Source: Vibrio sp. NTOU-M3
GTDB lineage: Bacteria > Pseudomonadota > Gammaproteobacteria > Enterobacterales > Vibrionaceae
Direction of reading: 5' to 3'
Assembly (NCBI RefSeq): GCF_040869035.1
Contig: NZ_CP162100.1
Span: forward strand, 620,001-684,000
Length of the DNA stretch: 64,000 nt
In this document: positions 1 to 7,554 of the stretch, piece after piece
How positions within the stretch are numbered: position 1 is the first letter of the stretch
How the letters are laid out: the number at the start of each line of letters is the position of its first letter
Notes under the pieces: generated by a model
Databases searched by the model: none
Seen by the model: the letters and a program-made list of their open reading frames with translations, nothing else
What the model was told of the DNA's origin: nothing
Made by a program: the position numbers and the translations under genes

Positions 1-1540
1 GGACAACGCTATCAAGCTCTTGAGAGTAATAAGCAACTTGGTTTTTTCCTGCTCGCTTTGCTTGGTACATGGCGGTATCGGCATGTGAAAGTAGGCTGGT
101 GATGTTATCACCATCTTCAGGGTAACATGCAATACCAATACTGGCGGTGATTGGGAAGTTGCCTAACGGCGAATTATGATTAGCCTGAATAGGCTCTAAT
201 ATGGCAGTTGCAAGAGCATCTGCCAGCGCACTTTTGTGGGCCGAAGAGATAAAAATCGCGAATTCATCACCGGACAATCGTGAGGCAAGACATTTAATGC
301 CATGTTTTAACTCATACTCTTTACACAACGAACGAACGTGTTCGGCAAAATTAACCAATAAAGAGTCACCTTGGTGATGACCATATTTATCGTTCACGTA
401 TTTAAAGTTATCCAGATCGATATACAAAATCCAAGCATGAAGGCTATTGAGCTTATTTGCCAAAATACGTTTGACGTACATTTGAAATTGATAACGGTTG
501 GCCAATTGGGTTAAGTGATCGTATTCAGCCATTGCTTTCGTTTTTTGATAACTTGAGTTTAGTTCGTTGTACATGTCGTAAACACGTGCAGACAAACGAC
601 CAATTTCATCTTTACTGGAAAGGCGCTCAATGTTGCTGCGTTTACCGAGTTCGACCAATTGTAGCTGGTGATCAATACGGGCTATTGGGCGAGTGACATG
701 GCGGTAAAGAAGCAGTGAAAGTAACAAGACGGTGATCGTTGAAGAGGCGAGATACGATAGCATCAATTCGTGCTCTAAACGGTTGAGCTTTCGTTCCAGC
801 AGATAGCGGGCAGGATCGAGTGTAGCAAACAGCCCGGGCTTGAGCTCTACCGATTGCGTCATGCCAGAGCGGATCACCGGATCATCACTAAAAAAGATAC
901 TGCTGTCGTTGTCGAGTTCAATAATTCGTCTTAGATCATTAAATTTGTTTAGGGAGAGATGGACTATGATAAAAAACACATCGTCTGTTTCATAGCTGAG
1001 TGGGGCTCTTAACGTGTGTTTGTCGAGGATGTCGTAACGAATGAGGGTGGTATCCCCTTGATAGTCATGCGTATAGCCGATATGCGTTTTTTGCTGGCTT
1101 TGTGCAAAGACCTGACGGACATAATCGAGAACGTTTTGATCCTGTTTGGAAAACGGGTCATTGCGGTTATCGGCAAAAAACAACATGTTCATTTGGTTAT
1201 CAAGAATGGTTACAGCGACGTTATCTTGATTGTTGGTTTGAAGCGTGGCGATGGTGTTTTGTAGGTTATCGAGCACTTCTAGTTCCCGGTACGGGGTGTT
1301 GTGCTGGGTAAAATAGTTACCGATGACATCACTCTTTGTGAGCGTTAATGAGTAACTATTCAATAGCGCGCTAGATTGACGAAAATGGCCAGCTAACTTT
1401 TCCATTGTTAGCTGTAAATAACTATTTTCTCGCTTGATCAGTGAATCTTTCTGGTTGGTATAAATACTATAACTAGAAAGCGCGGCTCCCAATAGAACGA
1501 CGGGTGCGACAAGCAGTAGAACTCTAGTGTTGAGCTTCAT
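1..1540 (-). CDS. mbaA: MbaA-type membrane GGDEF(-EAL) c-di-GMP protein, 3' end outside window
   Basis: The gene reads leftward from an ATG at 1540 and runs off the window after about 513 residues. There is an N-terminal membrane helix (about residues 6-26), a periplasmic stretch to about 250, a second helix (about 255-278), a HAMP-like linker, then a GGDEF domain from about 345 with the signature SGDEF at 423-427. The RxxD inhibitory site expected five residues upstream is replaced by GIKC. The last residues look like the usual linker into an EAL phosphodiesterase domain, which would lie outside the window. Its start overlaps the end of nspS by 17 bases, so the two are probably translationally coupled. 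In V. cholerae MbaA is the inner-membrane partner of NspS and controls c-di-GMP and biofilm in response to norspermidine and spermidine. The assignment rests on architecture plus this neighbour. The EAL domain is inferred, not seen. Confidence 0.88.
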   Translation of the reverse strand, partial: MKLNTRVLLLVAPVVLLGAALSSYSIYTNQKDSLIKRENSYLQLTMEKLAGHFRQSSALLNSYSLTLTKSDVIGNYFTQHNTPYRELEVLDNLQNTIATLQTNNQDNVAVTILDNQMNMLFFADNRNDPFSKQDQNVLDYVRQVFAQSQQKTHIGYTHDYQGDTTLIRYDILDKHTLRAPLSYETDDVFFIIVHLSLNKFNDLRRIIELDNDSSIFFSDDPVIRSGMTQSVELKPGLFATLDPARYLLERKLNRLEHELMLSYLASSTITVLLLSLLLYRHVTRPIARIDHQLQLVELGKRSNIERLSSKDEIGRLSARVYDMYNELNSSYQKTKAMAEYDHLTQLANRYQFQMYVKRILANKLNSLHAWILYIDLDNFKYVNDKYGHHQGDSLLVNFAEHVRSLCKEYELKHGIKCLASRLSGDEFAIFISSAHKSALADALATAILEPIQANHNSPLGNFPITASIGIACYPEDGDNITSLLSHADTAMYQAKRAGKNQVAYYSQELDSVV

Positions 1541-2597
1541 GACGTTTAAGTATCGTATTAATTATCTTAGCTCTCAGGCTAATATTTTCTGCCGACAAAG
1601 GGCTATCAATTTGCCCCTGTTCGACCCTCTCCCTGTTTGGAAACAATGATGCATCATTTAGGTACCATTCTGGCAATAGTTTTAATGCACTTGAATTCGG
1701 TGTTGCAGCTTTAACATCTATTGCATTTTTTGCAGCATTAGCGGGATCCATCATAAACTCTATGAATGCTTTCGCTTGTTTTTTGTGACTCGAAGCACTG
1801 TTCACTGCTAAGCAATCCACCCAAAGGTAAATTTCGCCTTCAGGAGTGACGAATTGCCACAAATCTTCTTCGAGGAAACGGTTCATCGAGTATTGGTCGC
1901 CGCTGTAGGCAAGAGCCATCTTCATTTTATTAGCATTGGTATGGCTGCGGATGTAGCTAAGCACATATTCGTAGGACAATACGTGTTGGCTAAATTGAGC
2001 AAATATAGGGTAGACCGCTTCTATTTCTGAAGTTTTGTCGGTTAATGGCGAAGTGCCCATGCTATAAAAGAAAGGAAGAAAGCTATCAACGCTGTCATTT
2101 AGCATGCCAATATGACCACGTAATTCGGCAGGTGGATTGACAAAGTCACTCCAAGTTTTGGGCGGCGTAGTCACGTTGTCTTTTCGATATACTAAACCAA
2201 CAGTACCCCAAAAATAAGGTACGGCATATTTTCCGCATGCCTTAAGCCATTTTGACCCATTATGGCTTCGGTTTTTCAGGTCTGAGAGATCTTCGAATTG
2301 CCCTAATTTGCCGTAAATCTGAGCCGATATATTATCTAAAACAACAATATCAAAAGGGAGCTCGGTACTGTTCAGCATCAACTGACTCCGCTGATCATCA
2401 TTGTCAAAATGAGACTGCGTGAGTGTTGAATTGTTTTGATTCTCCCATTCAGTCATTAAGTCTTGGGAGAGTGTATCTTCCCATAAATAAATACTGAGTC
2501 CAGAATCGTGTGCCCGGCTGGAAAACGTTATCAGCCAAATAAGGGCGATGAATAGAGTTTTTTTCATGCCGCCGAGAAGAGTGAAGATCCATTTCAT
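1524..2597 (-). CDS. nspS: NspS-like periplasmic polyamine-binding protein
   Basis: This 357-residue extracellular solute-binding protein of the PotD/SpuD type has a cleavable signal peptide ending near residue 29. Typical family features include a YLWEDTLS start to the mature domain, a PYFWGTVGLVYR hinge-region motif and a late FIEFMMDP segment. No ABC permease or ATPase gene adjoins it. Instead it overlaps a GGDEF protein, the arrangement of V. cholerae nspS-mbaA, where NspS is a sensor of norspermidine/spermidine rather than a transporter component. The first ATG (2597) has only a weak ribosome site. A second ATG at 2567 begins a cleaner signal peptide (MKKTLFIAL) and could be the real start. 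A strong hairpin lies just upstream of 2597. Confidence 0.87.
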   Translation of the reverse strand: MKWIFTLLGGMKKTLFIALIWLITFSSRAHDSGLSIYLWEDTLSQDLMTEWENQNNSTLTQSHFDNDDQRSQLMLNSTELPFDIVVLDNISAQIYGKLGQFEDLSDLKNRSHNGSKWLKACGKYAVPYFWGTVGLVYRKDNVTTPPKTWSDFVNPPAELRGHIGMLNDSVDSFLPFFYSMGTSPLTDKTSEIEAVYPIFAQFSQHVLSYEYVLSYIRSHTNANKMKMALAYSGDQYSMNRFLEEDLWQFVTPEGEIYLWVDCLAVNSASSHKKQAKAFIEFMMDPANAAKNAIDVKAATPNSSALKLLPEWYLNDASLFPNRERVEQGQIDSPLSAENISLRAKIINTILKRHEAQH

Positions 2598-2605
2598 TGT
2601 ATTTA

Positions 2606-2643
2606 GGTATTCCAGTTACTAAAACGTTGGTAACCGGAATACC
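2606..2643 (-). promoter_or_regulatory. hairpin in the nspS leader
   Basis: Two arms, GGTATTCC plus GTTAC and their complements GTAAC plus GGAATACC, form a stem of about 13 pairs with one A-C mismatch and a 10-base loop. On the nspS transcript it ends 8 bases before the ATG at 2597, so it overlaps or abuts the ribosome-binding region. No U-run follows, so it is not a terminator. A role in controlling nspS translation is inferred. Confidence 0.5.
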
Positions 2644-2733
2644 GCGTATGTACATCCTTGCAACGGCAGATGGTAGGGGGATTCGCTATGCATGTCAGCT
2701 TGCAATTGGAATTATTTGAGCCAAGTAATGTTA

Positions 2734-3912
2734 TTACTGCAACTTAACTTGTGTTGGCTTAACGTTTTCGCTTGGGTAGCAGCCTAAGACCTTCAAATGT
2801 TTCGTGAGTTTGGTTAATTCAGCTAATGCTAATTGCATATCATCAGAATTTAGATGTGCTTCTAAATCGACATAAAACATCTCTTCCCATGGATTCCCCA
2901 TAATTGGGCGAGACTCTAACTTAGTCATATTGATGCCAAAGCGTTGCAAAACAAGCAATGTTGCGACCAGTGAGCCTGCTTCTTGAGAGGTCGACATGAT
3001 TAATGTGGTTTTAGCCGGAATTTGTGTCGAAACCTCAACAGGTTTGCGAGCGACAATAATAAAGCGAGTATGGTTCTCTGTTTGATTGGCAATATGGCCT
3101 TGAATTGGTTGTAGGCCATACAGTTTTCCGCTTGAAGCATTACCAATAGCCGCGACATCACTTCGATTTAGCTCTTTTACTTTTTTCATTGCATCAGCAG
3201 TGCTTGCGCAAGATTCCAGCGTCACCCCTTTTAGGCGGCTAATAAACTCACTGCATTGTTGATGTGGCTGCGGATGTGAGTACAGGGTTTGAAGCTGTTC
3301 AATGTGCAATTCAGATGTTGCGAGTAAGCAATGTTCAATCGGAAGAGTTAACTCACCGACAATGTATAACGTGGTGTGCTGGAGCAAGTCATACACCTCA
3401 TTGATAGAACCAGAGCTGGTATTTTCAATTGGCAGCACACCATAATCAGCATGACCCGCTTCGACGGTATTGGTGACCTCTTTGAAGTGCTCACAGTTTA
3501 ACTCAACCAGCTCCATATTTTTGCGGCTGAAGTATTCACGACTGGCTAAGTGCGAATATGAGCCCTTAGCGCCTAGAAATGCCACTCTTGCTAACGGTTT
3601 TCTGCTTAGCTCAGGGTTGGTTAGGTTTTGAAGGTATGATTGCTGTAGCAGTACTGAATCTTCAATGATGGTATGGAAGAGTTTAGTGATGTATTGGGCA
3701 TCAAGGTTGTATTTCGTGTGACCATTGTTAATCAGCTTGACTAAAAGCTGTTGTTCCCGCTCTGCATCACGCACGGGTTTAGAGGTTTGAACCTTACTTT
3801 TTGCCACTTCAATACTCAACTCACGACGCTCGGAGAGGAGCTTTAACAGCTGATCGTCGAGTTCATTGAGCCGTAGACGAATGTCATCGAGTGAGTATTT
3901 TTGTTTGGTCAT
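2734..3912 (-). CDS. pheA: chorismate mutase / prephenate dehydratase (P-protein)
   Basis: This is the bifunctional first committed enzyme of phenylalanine synthesis: chorismate to prephenate to phenylpyruvate, in the cytosol. An AroQ chorismate mutase helix bundle occupies about residues 1-90 (LRLNELDDQLLKLLSERREL). The prephenate dehydratase domain follows from about 105 (FLGAKGSYSHLA; GVLPIENTSSGSINEVYDLL), and a C-terminal ACT domain carries the ESRP phenylalanine-binding motif. It has 392 residues, close to the 386 of E. coli. The ATG at 3912 is preferred over an upstream in-frame start at 3930 because AAGGA lies 7 bases before it. Expression is governed by the attenuator and leader peptide immediately upstream. 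Confidence 0.97.
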   Translation of the reverse strand: MTKQKYSLDDIRLRLNELDDQLLKLLSERRELSIEVAKSKVQTSKPVRDAEREQQLLVKLINNGHTKYNLDAQYITKLFHTIIEDSVLLQQSYLQNLTNPELSRKPLARVAFLGAKGSYSHLASREYFSRKNMELVELNCEHFKEVTNTVEAGHADYGVLPIENTSSGSINEVYDLLQHTTLYIVGELTLPIEHCLLATSELHIEQLQTLYSHPQPHQQCSEFISRLKGVTLESCASTADAMKKVKELNRSDVAAIGNASSGKLYGLQPIQGHIANQTENHTRFIIVARKPVEVSTQIPAKTTLIMSTSQEAGSLVATLLVLQRFGINMTKLESRPIMGNPWEEMFYVDLEAHLNSDDMQLALAELTKLTKHLKVLGCYPSENVKPTQVKLQ

Positions 3913-3932
3913 TCTGGGTTCCTTAAACAATG

Positions 3933-4002
3933 AAAAAAGCCTCCCGTTTGGGAGGCTTTCTGTTCGTTTTTGACTTTCTTTCTGAAAACGAATTAGCCTC
4001 CA
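3933..4002 (-). terminator. phe attenuator: terminator with competing antiterminator
   Basis: On the minus strand a GCCTCCC-AAAC-GGGAGGC hairpin (3956-3939) followed by six U residues (3938-3933) is an intrinsic terminator just before pheA. Its 5' arm can instead pair with GGAGGC at 4001-3996, extended by TTCGTTTT against AAAACGAA, which forms an antiterminator. A third segment at 3962-3976 is complementary to the Phe-codon run of the leader peptide at about 4021-4037. These are the parts of a classical ribosome-mediated attenuator: ribosomes stalled on Phe codons favour the antiterminator and so pheA transcription. Confidence 0.9.
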
Positions 4003-4005
4003 AGG

Positions 4006-4053
4006 TTACTGGAGAAAAAAGAAGTCAAAAAAGAACAGAGTGGGATTTTGCAT
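4006..4053 (-). CDS. pheL: phe operon leader peptide, Phe-rich
   Basis: A 15-codon open reading frame (MQNPTLFFFDFFFLQ, then TAA) has six phenylalanines in seven consecutive positions. It lies directly upstream of the attenuator and 94 bases before the pheA start, as does E. coli pheL ([15 protein letters not shown]). Translation speed over the Phe codons reports charged tRNA-Phe and decides which hairpin forms. No clear Shine-Dalgarno precedes the ATG, and an in-frame stop 12 bases upstream excludes an earlier start. Identification rests on composition and position. Confidence 0.92.
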   Translation of the reverse strand: MQNPTLFFFDFFFLQ

Positions 4054-4116
4054 AAATAATATCTAAATAATGATTTCTTACCCACAATAAGCAAGGGGGG
4101 CGGGAGCGTCAAGCAA

Positions 4117-4145
4117 AAAAATAGCGCCCGATTAGGCGCTACTTT
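4117..4145 (-). terminator. terminator downstream of raiA
   Basis: On the minus strand AGCGCC-TAATCG-GGCGCT (4140-4123) is followed by ATTTTTTTG. It ends the raiA transcript before the phe promoter and leader. Confidence 0.85.
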
Positions 4146-4165
4146 TTGAATCCTCCAGTGGTAGA

Positions 4166-4489
4166 TTATTCTACCTCTTCAACTTCTGGTTTGTCCGCCC
4201 GGCGAGCTTCGGACTTATGGCTTAACTTATTCAGTTGACGCTCCAGTTTCTGTTCAACTTCATTAACGGCTGCATAAAGATCTTCATGCACTGCTGAAGC
4301 AACAAGTTGTCCTTTGGGTACCGTAATTACAGCTTCAATTTTCTTTTGTTTATTTGGTTCTTCACTGAACGTTGCCTGACAACTGATGATATCAATTTGC
4401 CATTTTTCTAACTTCTTAAATTTGCTCTCAATATGAGTGCGGATTGCAGAGGTGATTTCGATTTTTTTGCCAGTGATGTTTACTTTCAT
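4166..4489 (-). CDS. raiA: ribosome-associated inhibitor A / hibernation factor
   Basis: A 107-residue protein of the HPF/RaiA family. It begins MKVNITGKKIEIT, contains the basic VEQKLERQLNKLSHK helix, and has an acidic tail (PEVEEVE) like the RaiA (YfiA) extension that distinguishes it from short HPF. RaiA binds the 30S decoding centre, stabilises idle 70S ribosomes and blocks translation in stationary phase or cold. The ATG at 4489 is chosen over an earlier in-frame start (4516) because AGAGGA precedes it and family members start MxxNITG. The order bamD-raiA-pheL-pheA matches E. coli. A CRP box and -10 element lie upstream. Confidence 0.93.
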   Translation of the reverse strand: MKVNITGKKIEITSAIRTHIESKFKKLEKWQIDIISCQATFSEEPNKQKKIEAVITVPKGQLVASAVHEDLYAAVNEVEQKLERQLNKLSHKSEARRADKPEVEEVE

Positions 4490-4527
4490 AGATTTTTCCT
4501 CTGTGTCATCCCTCATGGGTTAACTCC

Positions 4528-4571
4528 AGATTACTTATTCAGAGATAAAAGAATGTGATCTATGTCACTAA
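4528..4571 (-). promoter_or_regulatory. CRP box and class II promoter for raiA
   Basis: TGTGA-TCTATG-TCACT at 4554-4569 is a near-consensus CRP site. On the minus strand a TAATCT -10 hexamer at 4533-4528 would put the transcription start near 4521, about 41 bases from the box centre, which is class II geometry. E. coli raiA is also a CRP target. No other gene could use this site leftward. The stretch from 4572 to 4840 is AT-rich and shows no feature I can support. Confidence 0.7.
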
Positions 4572-4840
4572 AGTGAGAGGGTTTTTATTGATGAAATTTT
4601 ATTGTGATCAATCGCAAAGAGTCCTTATTTTTTTGCTAAAAAAAGCTTGTACTCAAAGCAAAAGTCATTAGATTTGAAAGGGTAGCTTGCTAAAAAACTT
4701 CCACTTTTTAGGGACTTTTTACAGCCTGATAAAAGTGCCTGTCTAATCTTTGTCCACCCTCATTTTGTGAATTAAATTCCGAAAATTCCTTTATTGTTTT
4801 CTAACAAACGCTGTTTTGAAATGCGTTGGATCATTAGCAT

Positions 4841-4869
4841 AAAAAAAGCCGCTCAGAGTGAGCGGCTTT
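4841..4869 (-). terminator. terminator downstream of bamD
   Basis: GCCGCTCA-CTC-TGAGCGGC on the minus strand (4866-4848), followed by a run of seven Us. Confidence 0.9.
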
Positions 4870-4889
4870 AATTGTTAGATGTAGTGCGG

Positions 4890-5615
4890 TTAAATTGGAT
4901 TTAGTTCCATTAAAGCTTTAGTGCGTTCTATCGCATCTTCCAATTTGAGCTGTTTATAAGCTTCAAGTTGAATTTCTAAAGACTTACGTGCCGCTTCTGT
5001 ATTGGGATAAGTTTTTTGCAGCTCTTGTGTACGATTGATTGCTGCAATCCAAGCTTCCCTACGTAGATAGAAGTCCGCCGTAGCAAGATCATATTCTGCA
5101 AGGCGATTCTTTAGCGCATACATACGTTTTTGAGCGTCTTCTGCATAAGGACTCGTTGGGTAGCGTTCAAGCAACTTCTTAAAGTCGGCAAAAGCCGCTT
5201 TGACTGGCTCTGGATCGCGATCGCTACGATCAACACTAAAGAGGTCATGCATAAAGTTTCTATCCTGAGCCATGTGCGTTAATCCACGCATGTATAGTAC
5301 CCAGTCTAACTTTCCATGAGTCGGGTTTAAACGCATAAAGCGTTCAATCGTGGCTAACCCGAGTGCTAAGTCATCATTTTTATAATACGCATAGATAAGA
5401 TCTAGCTGTACTTGTTCAGAGTAAGCACCAAATGGGTAGCGTGAGTCGAGCGCTTCCAGTCTTTCGATAGCGGTTAACCAGTTGCCACTTTGCAGGGAAG
5501 TCTGTGCTTCGGCATACAGCTCAGAAGGCGGTACATCCGGAACAATCTCTTCACTGCTAGAGCAGCCAACCAATAATGATAGTACCAATAAGCCAGATAA
5601 AGTGTGCTGTTTCAT
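4890..5615 (-). CDS. bamD: outer-membrane protein assembly lipoprotein BamD
   Basis: A 241-residue lipoprotein with a type II signal peptide whose lipobox ends LLVGC; the mature protein starts CSSSEE. TPR-like repeats follow (ELYAEAQTSLQSGNWLTAIERLEAL, then FKKLLERYPTSPYAEDAQKRM). BamD is the essential lipoprotein that links BamA to the other Bam subunits and recognises incoming beta-barrel substrates. The ATG at 5615 is used because the 26 residues before it in the longer frame would destroy the signal peptide. It is divergent from rluD, as in E. coli (yfiO/rluD). Confidence 0.96.
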   Translation of the reverse strand: MKQHTLSGLLVLSLLVGCSSSEEIVPDVPPSELYAEAQTSLQSGNWLTAIERLEALDSRYPFGAYSEQVQLDLIYAYYKNDDLALGLATIERFMRLNPTHGKLDWVLYMRGLTHMAQDRNFMHDLFSVDRSDRDPEPVKAAFADFKKLLERYPTSPYAEDAQKRMYALKNRLAEYDLATADFYLRREAWIAAINRTQELQKTYPNTEAARKSLEIQLEAYKQLKLEDAIERTKALMELNPI

Positions 5616-5750
5616 GTCAGGCGTCGATCCCTTGAGATAAATATTTCTTTCGCTTCCGTTACATTCTCGCTGGTAACGGATACAATGATGCAATGCATTA
5701 TTTTTCCACAGTAGTGAGCATTAGTCTCACAGTTTTTGAAAAAGTTCGAT

Positions 5751-6728
5751 ATGGCTCAGCAGATTGAATTAACGAATACCGTAAAAGATAGCCAACTAGG
5801 TCAACGTTTAGACCAGGCTATTGCCGAGTTGTTTGCCGATTTTTCTCGTTCACGACTAAAAGAATGGTTGTTGGATGGGAAGGTTCAGGTGGATGGCAAT
5901 GTAATAACAAAGCCTCGTACCAAAGTCATGGGAGGAGAGCTGATCACACTTCAAGCAGAGCTTGAAGATGAAGAGCGTTGGGAAGCTCAAGATATTCCAC
6001 TTGATATCGTTTATGAAGATGATGACATCATTGTCATTAATAAACCGCGTGATTTTGTGGTGCACCCAGGGGCTGGAACACCGGATGGGACGGTATTGAA
6101 TGCATTGTTGCATCATTTCCCTGCCATTGCAGAAGTGCCTCGTGCTGGTATTGTTCACCGATTGGATAAAGACACGACGGGCTTAATGGTTGTGGCAAAG
6201 ACCGTTCCTGCGCAAACGCGTTTAGTTCGCTCGCTGCAAAAACGTAAGATCACGCGTGAGTATGAAGCGATTGCTATTGGTCGTATGACCGCTGGTGGCC
6301 GTGTTGAACAGCCAATTGGACGTCATTCAACAAAACGTACGTTAATGGCCGTTAGTCCAATGGGGAAACCTGCAGTAACGCATTATCGTGTGGCAGAGCA
6401 TTTCCGCGAACACACTCGAATTCGTTTACGACTAGAAACAGGTCGTACTCACCAAATCCGTGTGCATATGTCCTACTTGCAACATCCATTGCTTGGGGAT
6501 ATCGCTTATGGCGGTCGAGCTCGCATTCCATCTGGAGCAACTGAAGAGTTAACCGCAATGATCCGCAACTTTGACCGTCAAGCCCTGCATGCTGTCATGT
6601 TAAGGTTTGAGCATCCGGTCACAGGGGAGGAGTTAGAGTTTCATGCTCCAGTACCTGAAGATATGGTCGAGATGTCTGAAGCGTTACGTCAAGATGCACA
6701 AGAGCACGGTTTAGAAGAAGAGTTTTAA
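5751..6728 (+). CDS. rluD: 23S rRNA pseudouridine(1911/1915/1917) synthase
   Basis: A 325-residue RluA-family enzyme. It has an N-terminal S4 RNA-binding domain (about residues 18-75; SRSRLKEWLLDGKV) and a catalytic domain with the motif HRLDKDTTGLMVVAKT, whose aspartate is the nucleophile. It forms pseudouridines in helix 69 of 23S rRNA and is needed for normal 50S maturation. The ATG at 5751 aligns with the E. coli start (MAQ); an in-frame TTG 15 bases upstream has no support. Divergent from bamD and followed after one base by pgeF. Confidence 0.96.
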   Translation: MAQQIELTNTVKDSQLGQRLDQAIAELFADFSRSRLKEWLLDGKVQVDGNVITKPRTKVMGGELITLQAELEDEERWEAQDIPLDIVYEDDDIIVINKPRDFVVHPGAGTPDGTVLNALLHHFPAIAEVPRAGIVHRLDKDTTGLMVVAKTVPAQTRLVRSLQKRKITREYEAIAIGRMTAGGRVEQPIGRHSTKRTLMAVSPMGKPAVTHYRVAEHFREHTRIRLRLETGRTHQIRVHMSYLQHPLLGDIAYGGRARIPSGATEELTAMIRNFDRQALHAVMLRFEHPVTGEELEFHAPVPEDMVEMSEALRQDAQEHGLEEEF

Positions 6729-6729
6729 C

Positions 6730-7452
6730 ATGGATAAAGTCGTTCCCAACTGGCCAGCGCCGAAAAATGTCAAAGCGTTTAGTTCTACACGACTTGATGG
6801 TTTTTCAACAGGTGTATATCAAGGATTAAACCTTGGTGCGCATGTTGGGGATGATTTATCGATTGTTCAAAGTAACCGCGACTGGTTGCAGGAGCAATTG
6901 GAGATGCCTTCGGCGCCAGTTTGGTTGAATCAAACCCACTCAACCGTTGTTGCAGAACTGGCTTCGACCACTTCAGAGGTATTAGATGCCGACGGCGCTT
7001 TTACCACTAAACGTGCCGTGGTTTGCTCTGCAATGACAGCTGATTGCTTGCCTGTTTTATTAACCAATAAATCCGGTACGCAAGTTGCGGCCGTTCATGC
7101 TGGTTGGCGTGGCCTTGCTAATGGCATTGTTGAAGAAGCGGTGGCTAAGTTTGATGGCGAAGTCATGGCTTGGCTTGGACCCGCTATTGGTGCGAATGCA
7201 TTTGAAGTAGGAGAAGATGTTCTACACGCTTTTATTAGTGTTCATCCTACGGCTATTGAAGCGTTTAAACCGATTAAAACAGGCAAATGGCTTGCAGATA
7301 TGAATATGCTAGCAACGATACATTTAAATCATTGTGGCGTGAGTGATGTTTTTAGCTGTGAGCTATGTACCTTTGAAAACCCAGAGCGTTTTTACTCGTT
7401 TCGCCGCGATGGTGTAACTGGCCGACAGGCCACCTTCATTTGGCTAGAATAG
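6730..7452 (+). CDS. pgeF: PgeF/YfiH multicopper-like (laccase-domain) protein
   Basis: A 240-residue cytosolic protein of the Cu-oxidase_4 (YfiH/LACC1) family. It has the paired metal-ligand motifs NQTHS, TADCLPVLL and HAGWRG (His, Cys, His). Relatives act as purine nucleoside phosphorylase/adenosine deaminase, and in E. coli PgeF is reported to prevent L-Ser misincorporation into peptidoglycan in place of L-Ala. The stop of rluD and this ATG are one base apart, so the two are an operon, as in E. coli (rluD-yfiH-clpB). Family is certain. Physiological role is from the homologue. Confidence 0.9.
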   Translation: MDKVVPNWPAPKNVKAFSSTRLDGFSTGVYQGLNLGAHVGDDLSIVQSNRDWLQEQLEMPSAPVWLNQTHSTVVAELASTTSEVLDADGAFTTKRAVVCSAMTADCLPVLLTNKSGTQVAAVHAGWRGLANGIVEEAVAKFDGEVMAWLGPAIGANAFEVGEDVLHAFISVHPTAIEAFKPIKTGKWLADMNMLATIHLNHCGVSDVFSCELCTFENPERFYSFRRDGVTGRQATFIWLE

Positions 7453-7476
7453 CCACGAAATATCTTCTCCCAACCC

Positions 7477-7506
7477 CTTGAAAATCGTAGACGCCGCAGC
7501 CATCTT
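7477..7506 (+). promoter_or_regulatory. sigma-32 heat-shock promoter of clpB
   Basis: CTTGAAA at 7477-7483 and AGCCATCT at 7498-7505 are separated by 14 bases, close to the RpoH consensus (CTTGAAA, 13-15 bases, CCCCATNT). It sits between pgeF and clpB, about 50 bases before the clpB start, so clpB can be induced apart from rluD-pgeF. Confidence 0.78.
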
Positions 7507-7554
7507 TCATACTGATTAAAAGATTTTATCTCAGTTGAGTTTAGGAAGGTTGAT

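Noticed and set aside
4572..4840. Second CRP-like sequence (TGTGATCAATCGCA) in the raiA-bamD gap
   Set aside because: Only one half-site fits and it is not placed near a promoter I can recognise.
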